A DNA stretch of 38,131 nucleotides, from the NCBI RefSeq assembly GCF_018260555.1, contig NZ_JAGLBB010000027.1, positions 1 through 38,131 on the forward strand, read 5' to 3'. This document shows positions 20,919 to 31,900 of this stretch, piece after piece. The DNA is from Deinococcus sp. (GTDB taxonomy: Bacteria > Deinococcota > Deinococci > Deinococcales > Deinococcaceae). Within the stretch, counting starts at the first letter, position 1; each line of letters opens with the position of its first letter. The position numbers and the translations under genes were made by a program. The notes under the pieces are model-generated. The model searched no databases. It worked only from the letters and a program-made list of their open reading frames with translations, and was not told where the DNA came from.

Positions 20919-21590
20919 CTACAGGCCCAGCAGGCCCAGCGCGGCCGTGTCCGTCAATTCCTTCTGGAAGGGCCGCACCAGCGCCCGCTCCTGCGCCGTG
21001 CCGGTCTGCACGTCGCGGTTCAGGTCCGGTAACTGACCACTCTGAAGCGCCTGCGCTGCCCGCGCGAAATCAATGTTCGGCACGCCGAGTGCGCGGTTCA
21101 CTCCGGCCCGCACCTGCGCGTACCGTTCCGGCGTCATCTTCTCGGCCGCCAGCGCCGCCGCCTGCGTCTGCCGCGCCGCGCCCACACTGCTGCCCGCGTC
21201 ACGCAGGACCGCCACCACCTGAAGCAGATTCGGGTTCTGGCCGCTTTGAACGTCGGTCCACACCCGCTGCACCCCACTGAAGGAACCCCCCATCGCGGCG
21301 CTCACTTTCCGGCGCACCCGCACGAACTGCTGCACCTCGGCCCGCGTGAGCGGCGCGGCGCTCCCCGCCTCTGTCGCGCCGGTCTGACCCTGCGGTGACT
21401 GCGCCTGGGTGTCCGTCTGCTGGCCCGTCTGTTGGCCCTGCGTGGTAGGAGTGGGCGTCTGCCAGTTCGCCAGGAACGACCGGGCCGGCTGAATCACCAG
21501 GAACCACGCCAGTCCGCCCAGCAGCGCCAGCACCAGCAGGCCGCCTCCGCAGCCCAGGCAGCCGCACCCGGGCCCGCGCCTGGCCCTCAC
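20919..21590 (-). CDS. Unknown membrane-anchored protein with a Cys motif
   Basis: I do not recognise this 223-residue protein. It begins with a basic stretch, then CGCLGC, then one transmembrane helix (about residues 17-33). A Gln/Thr-rich linker (about 45-75) follows, and a soluble helical domain fills the rest, with repeats of the type AALAAEKMTPERYAQVRAGVNRALG. The domain should be outside the cytoplasm if the basic N-terminus stays inside. The three Cys residues at the membrane edge could be lipidated or bind metal; this is a guess. The start is GTG at 21590 after a G-rich stretch; later starts are possible. An inverted repeat GGCGGCAGG / CCTGCCGCC (about 20862-20902) lies just past its stop codon. 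Confidence 0.65.
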   Translation of the reverse strand: MRARRGPGCGCLGCGGGLLVLALLGGLAWFLVIQPARSFLANWQTPTPTTQGQQTGQQTDTQAQSPQGQTGATEAGSAAPLTRAEVQQFVRVRRKVSAAMGGSFSGVQRVWTDVQSGQNPNLLQVVAVLRDAGSSVGAARQTQAAALAAEKMTPERYAQVRAGVNRALGVPNIDFARAAQALQSGQLPDLNRDVQTGTAQERALVRPFQKELTDTAALGLLGL

Positions 21591-21822
21591 GCGCCCCCCC
21601 GCCCGCTCCAGCGTTGGCTGCCTTTCTGGCCGCCGCTCTGCCTCATGCCCACCCCGGTGGAATGGTGTGTGAACCTCGTCAATCCGAGCGGAGTCGAGCC
21701 GAGCAGGTCAACCTCTCCAACCCCCTCTGGCAACCCGGTGCCTGGGCGGGCTGAAAACGAAACAGACGGAATCCGTGTCATGCGTTCAGGTACGTACCCG
21801 CTCCCCGGATGGTTCCGGATTC
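21591..21822. other. Intergenic region between divergent genes
   Basis: No gene seen. It holds an isolated GACGGAATCCGTGTCA (about 21767) that resembles a terminal repeat of the hairpin family, and is followed by a deleted repeat copy. Confidence 0.4.
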
Positions 21823-21922
21823 ATACGGACTGCCGCTTCAGTCCGCACAGGGGCGTCTGTTGTTCCTGCTTGCGTCCGCCCGGACTGATCCGGAACTGCA
21901 CCGAATCAACCGCAGTGCGTAC
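21823..21922 (+). repeat. Internally deleted hairpin repeat, copy H
   Basis: About 100 bp. ATACGGACT is followed at once by a compact hairpin (CGGACT-gccgcttc-AGTCCG), then GGGGCGTCTGTTGTTCCTGCTTGCGTCCG and a partly decayed 3' hairpin ending CCGCAGTGCGTAC. The spacer sequence identifies it as family member. Confidence 0.8.
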
Positions 21923-21971
21923 CAGGCGGGCAAATCCTCCTCTGACCAGAGGCGCAGGCCCAGGCAGGCGC

Positions 21972-21977
21972 TATCAT
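21972..21977 (+). promoter_or_regulatory. Possible -10 of the hydrolase gene
   Basis: TATCAT lies about 55 nt before the ATG. No good -35 at 16-18 bp was found. Confidence 0.3.
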
Positions 21978-22031
21978 CGAGACTGAACTCGTAAGACTCG
22001 GCTCACCTCGACCCACTCCCGGAGGTTTCCA

Positions 22032-23408
22032 ATGATGCGTTCCCTGACCGCCAGTCTGCTTGCTGCCCTTGCCCTCGCCGCCTGCTCGCGCATGCCCGCT
22101 CCCGCCGCCGAAACCCGCCCGCAGGACACCCGCACCTTCACGGCCGTCACACCTACCCTGAGCGCCACGGCCGGCGCGGACCTGTACCAGGGCACCATGA
22201 ACGGCGTTCGTGGCAAGGCCGCCTACGCCATCGAAGTGCCCGCCAACTGGAACAAACAACTCATCATGTATGCCCACGGGTACGCGGGAGAAGGCTCGGA
22301 ACTGCGCGTGCAGGCCCCGCCCCTGCGAGCCTACTGGCTGAGCCTCGGGTACGCCTGGGCCGCCAGCTCGTACTCCTCCAACTACTTTGACGTGCAGGCC
22401 GGCGTAGAAGACACCAACGCCCTGGCCAACAGCTTCAGCACCCTGACCGGCGGCCGGTACGCCCAGCCCAGCAAGAACATCATCATGGGCATCAGCATGG
22501 GCGGCCACATCGCCGCCGCCGCCGTCGAAAAGGAAACCGCGCAGACCGCGCAGAACAGGACCAGTTACGCCGCCGCCATGCCCATCTGCGGCGTCATGGA
22601 CGAGGAGTACGAATTCCAGTGGCTGGGCGACTACACCCTGGTCGCCGCGCAGCTCGCGGGCCTGGGGCCCAAGGCCTTCCCGCAGGGCGCCGACACGTAC
22701 AAGGCCCTGCTACCCGACATCCTGAACGCGAGCTTCAGCTCGTACGGCGGTCCGCTGTGGCAGGAGAACGCCACCCAGGGCACCAGACTCCGCGAGATCG
22801 CCCGCAACCTCACGGGCGGCGACCGGCCCGTCTTCGAGCAGGGTTTCCGCTCCGGTCTCTGGCAGCAGTACGTCCTGGCGACCGGCGGCTCGGACGGCAC
22901 CATCAACGGCATTCTGCCCCGCAACATCTACGGCAACGCCGCCACCACATACCGCTGGACGACCGGCGCGACCCCCACCCCCGCCGAGGTCGCCTTTAAC
23001 GCCAGCATCCTGCGCGTTACGCCCGCCCAGAACGCCAACCCGGCCGTCAGTGGCCGCGTCCGCTACCTGCCCCGCGTGAACGGCGAGGTCAGCGTGCCCG
23101 TCCTGACCATGCACACCACCGGTGACTTCTACGTGCCCTTCAAGCACCAGCAACTGTACCGCGCCGCCATGACCGCCGCCGGGAACGGCGACCGCCTCGT
23201 GCAGCGCGCCATCCGCGCCGCCGGGCACTGCGAATTCACGGCCCCCGAACTTGTCGAGGGCTTCAACGACCTCGTGAAGTGGGAAGCTGGCGGCGCGAAA
23301 CCCGCCGGGGACGACGTGACCACCCCCAGCGTTATCGCCGACGCCAAGTACGGCTGCAAATTCACCCGTGGCACCCGCGCGGGCGTGGACGCCTGCCCCG
23401 CCAACTGA
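22032..23408 (+). CDS. Lipoprotein alpha/beta hydrolase
   Basis: A 458-residue secreted serine hydrolase. The N-terminus is a lipoprotein signal with lipobox L-A-A-C (Cys18). The catalytic triad can be read: Ser155 in the nucleophile elbow GISMGG, Asp365 in HTTGDFYVP, and His399 in AAGHCEF; the YAHGYAG segment (about 80-86) supplies the oxyanion hole. Cys residues at about 186, 400, 446 and 456 could form disulfides outside the cytoplasm. The natural substrate is not clear; esterases of similar layout act on polyester oligomers or plant phenolic esters. GGAGG precedes the two adjacent ATG codons at 22032 and 22035, and either may be used. It is convergent with thiN. Confidence 0.82.
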   Translation: MMRSLTASLLAALALAACSRMPAPAAETRPQDTRTFTAVTPTLSATAGADLYQGTMNGVRGKAAYAIEVPANWNKQLIMYAHGYAGEGSELRVQAPPLRAYWLSLGYAWAASSYSSNYFDVQAGVEDTNALANSFSTLTGGRYAQPSKNIIMGISMGGHIAAAAVEKETAQTAQNRTSYAAAMPICGVMDEEYEFQWLGDYTLVAAQLAGLGPKAFPQGADTYKALLPDILNASFSSYGGPLWQENATQGTRLREIARNLTGGDRPVFEQGFRSGLWQQYVLATGGSDGTINGILPRNIYGNAATTYRWTTGATPTPAEVAFNASILRVTPAQNANPAVSGRVRYLPRVNGEVSVPVLTMHTTGDFYVPFKHQQLYRAAMTAAGNGDRLVQRAIRAAGHCEFTAPELVEGFNDLVKWEAGGAKPAGDDVTTPSVIADAKYGCKFTRGTRAGVDACPAN

Positions 23409-23475
23409 CGAAAGTGAGCGGTGCTCCGTAGGAAGGAGAGGCACACAAGCGGCAGAGCCGTAGCAGAGCCGTGGA

Positions 23476-23502
23476 GGGGGCATTCCAGCGTGGAGTGCCC
23501 CC
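23476..23502. terminator. Bidirectional terminator-like hairpin
   Basis: GGGGGCATTCC and GGAGTGCCCCC pair over 11 bp with one mismatch and a 5-nt loop, between the convergent hydrolase and thiN genes. There is no long T-tract on either side. Confidence 0.6.
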
Positions 23503-23516
23503 GCTGCCGTGGGAAG

Positions 23517-23527
23517 AATCCGTATCA
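23517..23527 (-). repeat. Fragment of repeat end at the thiN stop codon
   Basis: On the minus strand TGA (stop) runs straight into TACGGATTC, the first bases of the repeat family; the rest of the element is absent. Confidence 0.6.
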
Positions 23528-24165
23528 GGCCGGCAGGGTCGGCAGGACCGTCACGAGCGCGCGGCCTTCCCCCAGTGAGGCGGTCACCGGCCCTTCCTGC
23601 ACCTCGTTGCTGACGGTCCAGCCGCTCCCCAGCGGAATACCGGCGTTCACGAGCGGCCAGCGCACTCCAGCCAGACTCAGGCCCCGCAGGTCCGAGACAG
23701 CCAGCACGCTCAGGGTCGCGCCCGGCGGCAGCGCCAGCGACAGGGGAGAGGCGGGCGTCAGCGGCCAGCCCCACTCGTCGCCACTGGTCAGGGTCACGCG
23801 CAGCCCGTCGCGCTCAGCCAGCCGGAGCGCGCCCAGCGCCAGCGTCAGCGAGTGATCGAACCGGCCGCCGAACGCACCCAGCAGCACCAGTTCCGTCGCG
23901 CCGCGCTCGCGGGCCACCCGGATCGCCAGTTCCGCGTCCGTCTCATCCTTCGCGGCCGGGTGCACCTCACGCGGGGCGTCCACGAACACGCCCGCCGACG
24001 AATCAAAATCACCCACCCACACGTCCACCGGCACGCCCAGCCCCCACATGGTCAGCAGCGCCGCGTGCCGCGCCCCGCCGTCTGCCGCGACCACGACCGC
24101 CGGGCGGGGCAGCGCCCGCAGCAGTGGCGAATCCACCAGTCGCCCACCCACCAGCACCCAGGCGA

Positions 24166-24169
<4 letters not shown>
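23525..24169 (-). CDS. thiN: Thiamine pyrophosphokinase
   Basis: Transfers pyrophosphate from ATP to thiamine, giving the cofactor TPP. The 214-residue protein carries the family motifs in order: AADGGARH (D30, nucleotide), GDFDS (53-57), KDETD (74-78), and GGRFDHSL (101-108), with SNE near the C-terminus lining the thiamine pocket. It overlaps thiQ by 4 nt (ATGA), so it is the last gene of the thiamine uptake locus: transported thiamine is activated by the protein made from the same mRNA. Its own product would feed back through the TPP riboswitch upstream of thiB if transcripts reach this far. Confidence 0.93.
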
Positions 24170-25143
<974 letters not shown>

Positions 25144-25191
25144 AGGCCAAGCATGGCATGGGATTTCTCAGGGCGGCGCAGGAGACTCCTC

Positions 25192-25326
25192 ATACGGATT
25201 CCGCTCTATTCCGCCACAGTCGAAAAAGCGCCGCCTGCGGCTCCATGTCGCCCAATCCGTATGCTGTTCCTACTCGCATCGGCTCGGATTGATTCGGAAG
25301 TACACCGAATCAATCGGAATCCGTAT
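25192..25326 (+). repeat. 135-bp hairpin repeat element, copy E
   Basis: Full length with perfect ATACGGATTCCG / CGGAATCCGTAT ends. The middle arm is GCCCAATCCGTAT, as in copy A. It lies between thiP and thiQ, so on a thiBPQ transcript it would be copied as RNA in the reverse sense. Confidence 0.95.
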
Positions 25327-25389
25327 CACCCCCCACGCTGCCGGGCCCTTTCCTCCACAGGACAGGGAAGAGAGAAGACGCAGGCCCCA

Positions 25390-26937
<1,548 letters not shown>

Positions 26938-26961
26938 GAGGTGGCGCCTGCGGCGGGCTTG

Positions 26962-27001
26962 CCCACCCCCCAGCCCCCATCCCCAGGGGGGACGGGGGAG
27001 C
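26962..27001. repeat. C-rich inverted repeat upstream of thiP
   Basis: Runs of five or more C on one side (CCCCCAGCCCCCATCCCC) face runs of G on the other (GGGGGGACGGGGGA), giving two stacked 5-bp G:C stems. It lies just before the thiP start on the minus strand. The neighbouring stretch to 27206 has no gene that I can support. Confidence 0.5.
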
Positions 27002-27206
27002 CTGCGTTGGCACTGGGCAGGTATTTCTCTGATTCGGTCGGTAGCAATTGGCGGTGATGGTTCCTGCTCAGACGCCATCCTTCAGTCACGTTGCGTTTGC
27101 CCCGCGCCCTGCGCGCACGACGGGCTTGGTGGCTGTCTCGGTTGGTAGGCAGGATGTCTGGGTGCATAGGGGTAGGTTCTACTGGTTCAGCTTGAGCAGA
27201 GATGTC

Positions 27207-27341
27207 ATACGGACTTCGCTCCATTCCACTACAGTCGGAACAGCGCCGCCTGTGGCTCCATACCGCGAAGTCCGTCTGCTGTTCCTACTCGCGTCCGCTC
27301 GGATTGATTCGGTGCAGTCCCGAATCAATCGGAATCCGTAT
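27207..27341 (+). repeat. 135-bp hairpin repeat element, copy F
   Basis: Full length. The 5' hairpin arms ATACGGACTTCGC and GCGAAGTCCGTCT pair at 12 of 13 positions; compared with copy D, both arms carry matching changes. It lies between thiB and thiP. Confidence 0.95.
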
Positions 27342-27344
27342 CAG

Positions 27345-27392
27345 TCCTGGCTCCCCTTGAGGGGAGCTGTCAGCGAAGCTGACTGAGGGGTT
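27345..27392 (-). repeat. Double-hairpin intergenic sequence after thiB
   Basis: On the minus strand CCCCTCAGTCAGCTTCGCTGAC and CTCCCCTCAAGGGGAG form two adjacent hairpins about 25 nt past the thiB stop codon. Sequences of this style recur in intergenic regions of several bacteria. It could end or weaken transcription into thiP. Confidence 0.55.
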
Positions 27393-27414
27393 GTTTTGCC
27401 TGCCTCCGGCGTCC

Positions 27415-28464
<1,050 letters not shown>

Positions 28465-28470
28465 ATCAAT

Positions 28471-28489
28471 CCCCTCGCGTCACGAGGGG
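28471..28489 (-). promoter_or_regulatory. Hairpin burying the thiB Shine-Dalgarno site
   Basis: On the minus strand CCCCTCG and CGAGGGG pair perfectly over 7 bp with a 5-nt loop. The GAGGGG of the right arm is the thiB ribosome-binding site, 6 nt before the ATG. It is a likely expression platform of the riboswitch that acts on translation. Confidence 0.75.
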
Positions 28490-28529
28490 AAGCGGTGGGC
28501 AGTCGCCACACGTGGGGTGTGGGCTGCCG

Positions 28530-28616
<87 letters not shown>

Positions 28617-28625
28617 GCATCCGGC

Positions 28626-28631
28626 AGGATA
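28626..28631 (-). promoter_or_regulatory. -10 box of the TPP riboswitch transcript
   Basis: TATCCT on the minus strand, about 10 nt before the aptamer. The -35 region is weak. Confidence 0.5.
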
Positions 28632-28702
28632 GCGCAGGCGCGCGGGGGGTGTCCTGCGTCCACTGTTGCGGTTGCGGGGCGCGGCGCGTGCCACGCTGGG
28701 CC

Positions 28703-28945
28703 ATGCGGAATCTGCTGGTGTGGGTGGTCGTGCAGGATGAGCGGGGCCGGGCGCTGCTGGGCCGCCGGGACGGCTCGGCGTACGGGCATGGTCTGTGGGG
28801 GTTGCCGGAAGCGGCGGCGCGTGAAGTGAGCGGGGACGTGGGCCTGAGCCTGGACCCGCCCAGCCTGCGGGTGCTGGGCGTGCACCTGAATCGGGGCGTG
28901 TTCCTGACCGAGTCCGACGTGCGGCAGGCGCGGGGGATCGCGTGA
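28703..28945 (+). CDS. Shortened Nudix-like protein lacking the Nudix box
   Basis: An 80-residue protein whose sequence follows the next gene almost part for part (LLGRRDGSAYGHGLWGLP ... AAARE ... VGLSLDPPSLRVLGV). About twelve residues that hold the Gly and first Glu of the Nudix box are missing: LWGLP runs directly into EAAARE, and the E-E pair is replaced by G-D. It also ends soon after the fourth strand. It therefore cannot bind metal as a Nudix hydrolase does. The frame is intact, it overlaps the next gene by GTGA, and the starting ATG follows CACGCT by 5 nt. It may be a decaying duplicate or a small partner of the intact enzyme. Confidence 0.6.
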   Translation: MRNLLVWVVVQDERGRALLGRRDGSAYGHGLWGLPEAAAREVSGDVGLSLDPPSLRVLGVHLNRGVFLTESDVRQARGIA

Positions 28946-29415
28946 CGTTTCACTTGGTGGCGTGGGCGGTGTTGCTGGACGGTCAGGGGCGGGTGCTGCT
29001 GGGGCGGCGCAGCGGCGCGTCCTACGCGGACGGCCTGTGGGGGCTGCCGGGCGGGCATGTGGAGGCGGGAGAGACCCTGGCGGGCGCGGCGGCGCGCGAG
29101 GCGGCCGAGGAGGTGGGCGTGACACTGGACCCGGCGGCGCTGGCCTGCCTGGGCGTGGCCCGCTACGACCTGGACGGCACGCAAGGGCTGGACGTGTTTT
29201 TCGAGGCGCGCACCTGGGCCGGAACGCCGCGCCCACTGGACAAGACCTCGGAGGTGGCGTGGTTCGCGCCCGGCGCCCTACCGGAAGACGCGCTGCCGTG
29301 GCTGGGCGCGGCGCTGGACCTGCACCTGCGGGACGGGGTGCGGCTGGCCGAGCAGGTGGACGGCATGGCGCAGGTGCGGGCGCTGCCGCTGGCGGTGGTG
29401 GGCCAGCCCGACTGA
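28942..29415 (+). CDS. Nudix hydrolase
   Basis: A 157-residue enzyme with a complete Nudix box: G38, E44, R52-E53, E56-E57 and G59, preceded by LWGLPGGHVEAGETL. The ADP-ribose-pyrophosphatase/MutT-like layout does not fix a substrate; cleansing of oxidised or otherwise damaged nucleotides is a common role. The C-terminal helix region (ALPWLGAALDLHLRDGVRLAEQ) is longer than in MutT. GTG at 28942 overlaps the TGA of the shortened Nudix gene, so both come from one mRNA. The stop codon TGA is followed immediately by TACGGATTCCG, a repeat-family end. Confidence 0.88.
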   Translation: MTFHLVAWAVLLDGQGRVLLGRRSGASYADGLWGLPGGHVEAGETLAGAAAREAAEEVGVTLDPAALACLGVARYDLDGTQGLDVFFEARTWAGTPRPLDKTSEVAWFAPGALPEDALPWLGAALDLHLRDGVRLAEQVDGMAQVRALPLAVVGQPD

Positions 29416-29486
29416 TACGGATTCCGTCTGCCTCGGTATCAACTCTCTCCTGCTCGCTCTGCGGCGCAGCTCTACGGGTCCGTGTG
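29415..29486 (+). repeat. Degenerate 5' half of the hairpin repeat
   Basis: ATACGGATTCCG begins on the last base of the Nudix stop codon. Farther on, CTGCGGCGCAGCTCTACGGG and TCCGTGTG weakly resemble the middle of the element. The similarity apart from the first 12 bases is low. Confidence 0.4.
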
Positions 29487-29548
29487 AGGGTGTCCTGCGG
29501 GCGGCAGGACGCGTGCGGCTCTGTGACAGACACCGCAGTCAGGTGTCC

Positions 29549-29574
29549 TTCCATCTGGAATACTTCCATTTGAA
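29549..29574 (+). promoter_or_regulatory. Probable MarR operator and promoter
   Basis: Two similar inverted repeats stand side by side: TTCCATCTGGAA and TTCCATTTGAAA, 14 bp apart centre to centre. They cover AATACT (29559-29564), a likely -10, and reach the ATG of the MarR gene. The position fits autorepression by the encoded regulator. Confidence 0.55.
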
Positions 29575-30075
29575 ATGAAAACGGCGACCTCCCCCCAAGC
29601 TCCACCCGCCGCCAGCGCCACGAACGACCTGTACCTGCTCGTGCGCACCACGCTTCGCTTTTCCCGGCGATTCCGACAGGCGTTGGATGAACCGCTGGAA
29701 CGTGCGCTGGGCCTTAACACCAAGGAACTGCTGGTGCTGGCCAGCGTCATGGACGGCTACGATACGCCCGGCGCAGTCGCTGCCCGCCAGAACCTGCCCG
29801 CCCCCACCGTGACCCGCATCATCACCAAACTGGTCGGCGCGGGCCTCGTGCAACGCGTCGCGGACCCCGCCGACCTGCGCCTGCAACGCCTGCAACTCAC
29901 CCCGCAGGGCCAGGCCACCCGCGCCCGCACCCGCGCTGCCGGGCAGGACATCGTGCAGGCCCACTTCGGGCACCTGCCGCCGGAGAAAGTTCAGGCCGCC
30001 CTGGCCGCCCTGAGCGCCCTGGACGACGCCCTGAATGCCGCCCCACCTGCCGCCCCCACCGGAGGGACCGCATGA
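29575..30075 (+). CDS. MarR-family transcriptional regulator
   Basis: A 166-residue winged-helix repressor. The DNA-binding core runs from about residue 47 to 115: LGLNTKELLVLASV, AVAARQNLPAPTVTRIITKLVGAGLVQRVADPADLRLQRLQLTPQG, with the wing in the D-P-A-D-L-R segment. N- and C-terminal helices would make the dimer interface. The gene overlaps the exporter gene by 4 nt, the standard pairing in which the repressor senses a drug and releases its own and the pump's promoter. Two inverted repeats upstream are the candidate operators. The ATG at 29575 lies directly after them without a Shine-Dalgarno site. Confidence 0.88.
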   Translation: MKTATSPQAPPAASATNDLYLLVRTTLRFSRRFRQALDEPLERALGLNTKELLVLASVMDGYDTPGAVAARQNLPAPTVTRIITKLVGAGLVQRVADPADLRLQRLQLTPQGQATRARTRAAGQDIVQAHFGHLPPEKVQAALAALSALDDALNAAPPAAPTGGTA

Positions 30076-31709
30076 CCACACCGCGCACCTCTGCCGCCCC
30101 GGCCCCCACGAACCGCAGCCTGAACGAACGTGAGAAAGTCCTGGCCTTCGTGGGCATCCTGACCGTGCTGTTCCTGTCCAGTCTCAACCTGACCGTGGTC
30201 GGCAGCGCCATGCCGCGCGTCATCAGCGACCTGGGCGGCTTCCACCTGTACGCCTGGGCGTTCACCGCGTACTCGCTGGCTACCACCATCACCATTCCCA
30301 TCGTGGGCACCATCAGCGACCGCTACGGCCGCCGCCCCCTGATTCTGCTCGGCATCGCCGTGTTCACCCTGGGCAGCGTCAGCCTGGGCTTCGTGCAGAA
30401 CATGGAAGGGTTGATCATCCTGCGCGCCGTGCAGGGCATCGGCGGCGGCACCCTGATGGCCATGAGCTTCACCGCCATTGCCGACCTGTTCACGCCCATC
30501 GAACGCGGCCGTTACCAGGGCTACACCGGCGCCGTCTGGGGCGTCAGTTCGGTGGTCGGGCCGCTGGTCGGGGGGTTCCTGACCGACCACCTGGGCTGGC
30601 GAAGCGTGTTCTTCGTGAACCTGCCCTTCGCGCTGCTCGCTGCGTACTTCATCTGGCGGTTCTTCCGCCTGCCTGCCCCCAGCGCGCACGGCGCCGCCGC
30701 GCACGCCCGCTTCGACACCCCCGGCGCCCTGCTGCTGGGCGCGTCCGTCACCACCCTCACCCTGGCGCTCTCGTGGGGCGGCGGCACGTACCCCTGGACC
30801 AGCCCGGTCATCCTGAGCCTGCTGCTCGGCACCGCCGCGCTGTTCACCGGGTACACGCTGCACAGCGCCCGTCAGGAGCGCCCCATCCTGAACCTGCGCC
30901 TTCTCAGAGACCGTGGAATTGCCGTCGCGTCCTTCGCGGGTTTCCTGACCAGCGCCGGGATGTACGCCGCCATCCTGTACCTCCCGCTGTACATGCAGGG
31001 TGTGCGCGGCAGCAGCGCCAGCGGCAGCGGTCTGGCCCTGGCCCCTCTGATGTTCGGCATGATCCTCACCAGCACCCTGTCGGGTCAGGTCGTCAGCCGC
31101 ACCGGCCGTTACAAGAACCTGATCCTGATGGGCGGCCTGATCGCGACCGCCGCGCTGTTTATGGCGACCACCCTCGGCACCGACACCCCGCTGCTGCTGG
31201 CCGTCGGGATCATGGTCCTGCTGGGCCTGGGCCTGGGTCCCGTGAACAGCCAGCTGACCCTGGCCGTGCAGAACGCCGCCCCCCGCGAGCAGCTGGGCAG
31301 CGCGACCGGCGGCAACCAGTTCTTCCGCCAGATCGGCGGCACGCTGGCCGTCAGCCTGTTCGGCGCCCTGGTGAACGCTCACCTGAACAGCCACCTCGCC
31401 GCCAGCCTGCCCGCCCAGGCCCGCGACCTGCCCGCCCCCGTGCAGGGCGCCATCGCCAACCCCAACCTGCTGACCAGCCCGCAGGCCACCGCGCAACTCG
31501 GCGCGGGCCTGGGCAAGCTCGGAGAGGGCAACCTGCTCCAGCCCATCCTGGACGCCCTGCGCGGCGTGATGGCCGGCGCCATCGACCAGGTGTTCCTGGT
31601 GTCCGCCGTCCTGGTGGGCCTCGCGTTCCTGGTGACCCTGATCCTGCCGGAACGCCCCCTGACCGGCCGCTCCGGAGCCGAGAACCTGAACGCCAGCGCC
31701 GCCGACTGA
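30072..31709 (+). CDS. DHA2-type (14-helix) MFS multidrug exporter
   Basis: A 545-residue inner-membrane drug/proton antiporter. Motif A is GTISDRYGRRP (79-89), and the antiporter motif C is in WGVSSVVGPLVGGFLTDHLGWRSVFFVNLP. The hydrophobic pattern fits 14 helices, with a long soluble loop before the last helix. At motif D1, where EmrB/QacA transporters usually have L-D-x-T in helix 1, this protein has L-N-L-T (Asn39); the membrane Asp is therefore missing and the coupling may differ. The gene is coupled to the MarR regulator. The last base of its TGA is the first base of repeat copy G. Confidence 0.9.
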   Translation: MTTPRTSAAPAPTNRSLNEREKVLAFVGILTVLFLSSLNLTVVGSAMPRVISDLGGFHLYAWAFTAYSLATTITIPIVGTISDRYGRRPLILLGIAVFTLGSVSLGFVQNMEGLIILRAVQGIGGGTLMAMSFTAIADLFTPIERGRYQGYTGAVWGVSSVVGPLVGGFLTDHLGWRSVFFVNLPFALLAAYFIWRFFRLPAPSAHGAAAHARFDTPGALLLGASVTTLTLALSWGGGTYPWTSPVILSLLLGTAALFTGYTLHSARQERPILNLRLLRDRGIAVASFAGFLTSAGMYAAILYLPLYMQGVRGSSASGSGLALAPLMFGMILTSTLSGQVVSRTGRYKNLILMGGLIATAALFMATTLGTDTPLLLAVGIMVLLGLGLGPVNSQLTLAVQNAAPREQLGSATGGNQFFRQIGGTLAVSLFGALVNAHLNSHLAASLPAQARDLPAPVQGAIANPNLLTSPQATAQLGAGLGKLGEGNLLQPILDALRGVMAGAIDQVFLVSAVLVGLAFLVTLILPERPLTGRSGAENLNASAAD

Positions 31710-31844
31710 AACGGACTGCGCTCCATTCCACCACAGTCGGAAGGGCGCCGCCTGCGGCTCCATACCGCGAAGGGGCGTATGTTGTTCCCACTCGCATCCG
31801 CTCGGATTGATTCGGAAGTATGCCGAATCAATCGGAATCCGTAT
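31709..31844 (+). repeat. Hairpin repeat element, copy G
   Basis: About 136 bp, from AAACGGACTGCG to CGGAATCCGTAT. Same subfamily as copy B (GCGAAGGGGCGT in the middle). It begins on the final base of the exporter stop codon. Confidence 0.9.
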
Positions 31845-31862
31845 GAAACGGGATCGTGGGAC

Positions 31863-31895
31863 GTGGGCTGGAGGCAGGAGGCTCCCACAGCCCAC
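31863..31895. terminator. Hairpin between exporter and comEC
   Basis: GTGGGCTG / CAGCCCAC, 8 bp with a 17-nt loop, just past the comEC stop codon (minus strand). No T-tract. Confidence 0.45.
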
Positions 31896-31900
31896 CTTCC

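Noticed and set aside
26941..27078. Longer N-terminus for thiP
   Set aside because: The extra residues are coded by the C-rich inverted repeat and do not look like a permease N-terminus; the first helix follows GTG 26937. The choice remains uncertain.
27048..27386. A 112-codon plus-strand frame between thiB and thiP
   Set aside because: Its second half is repeat copy F and the first half has no start signals or recognisable sequence.
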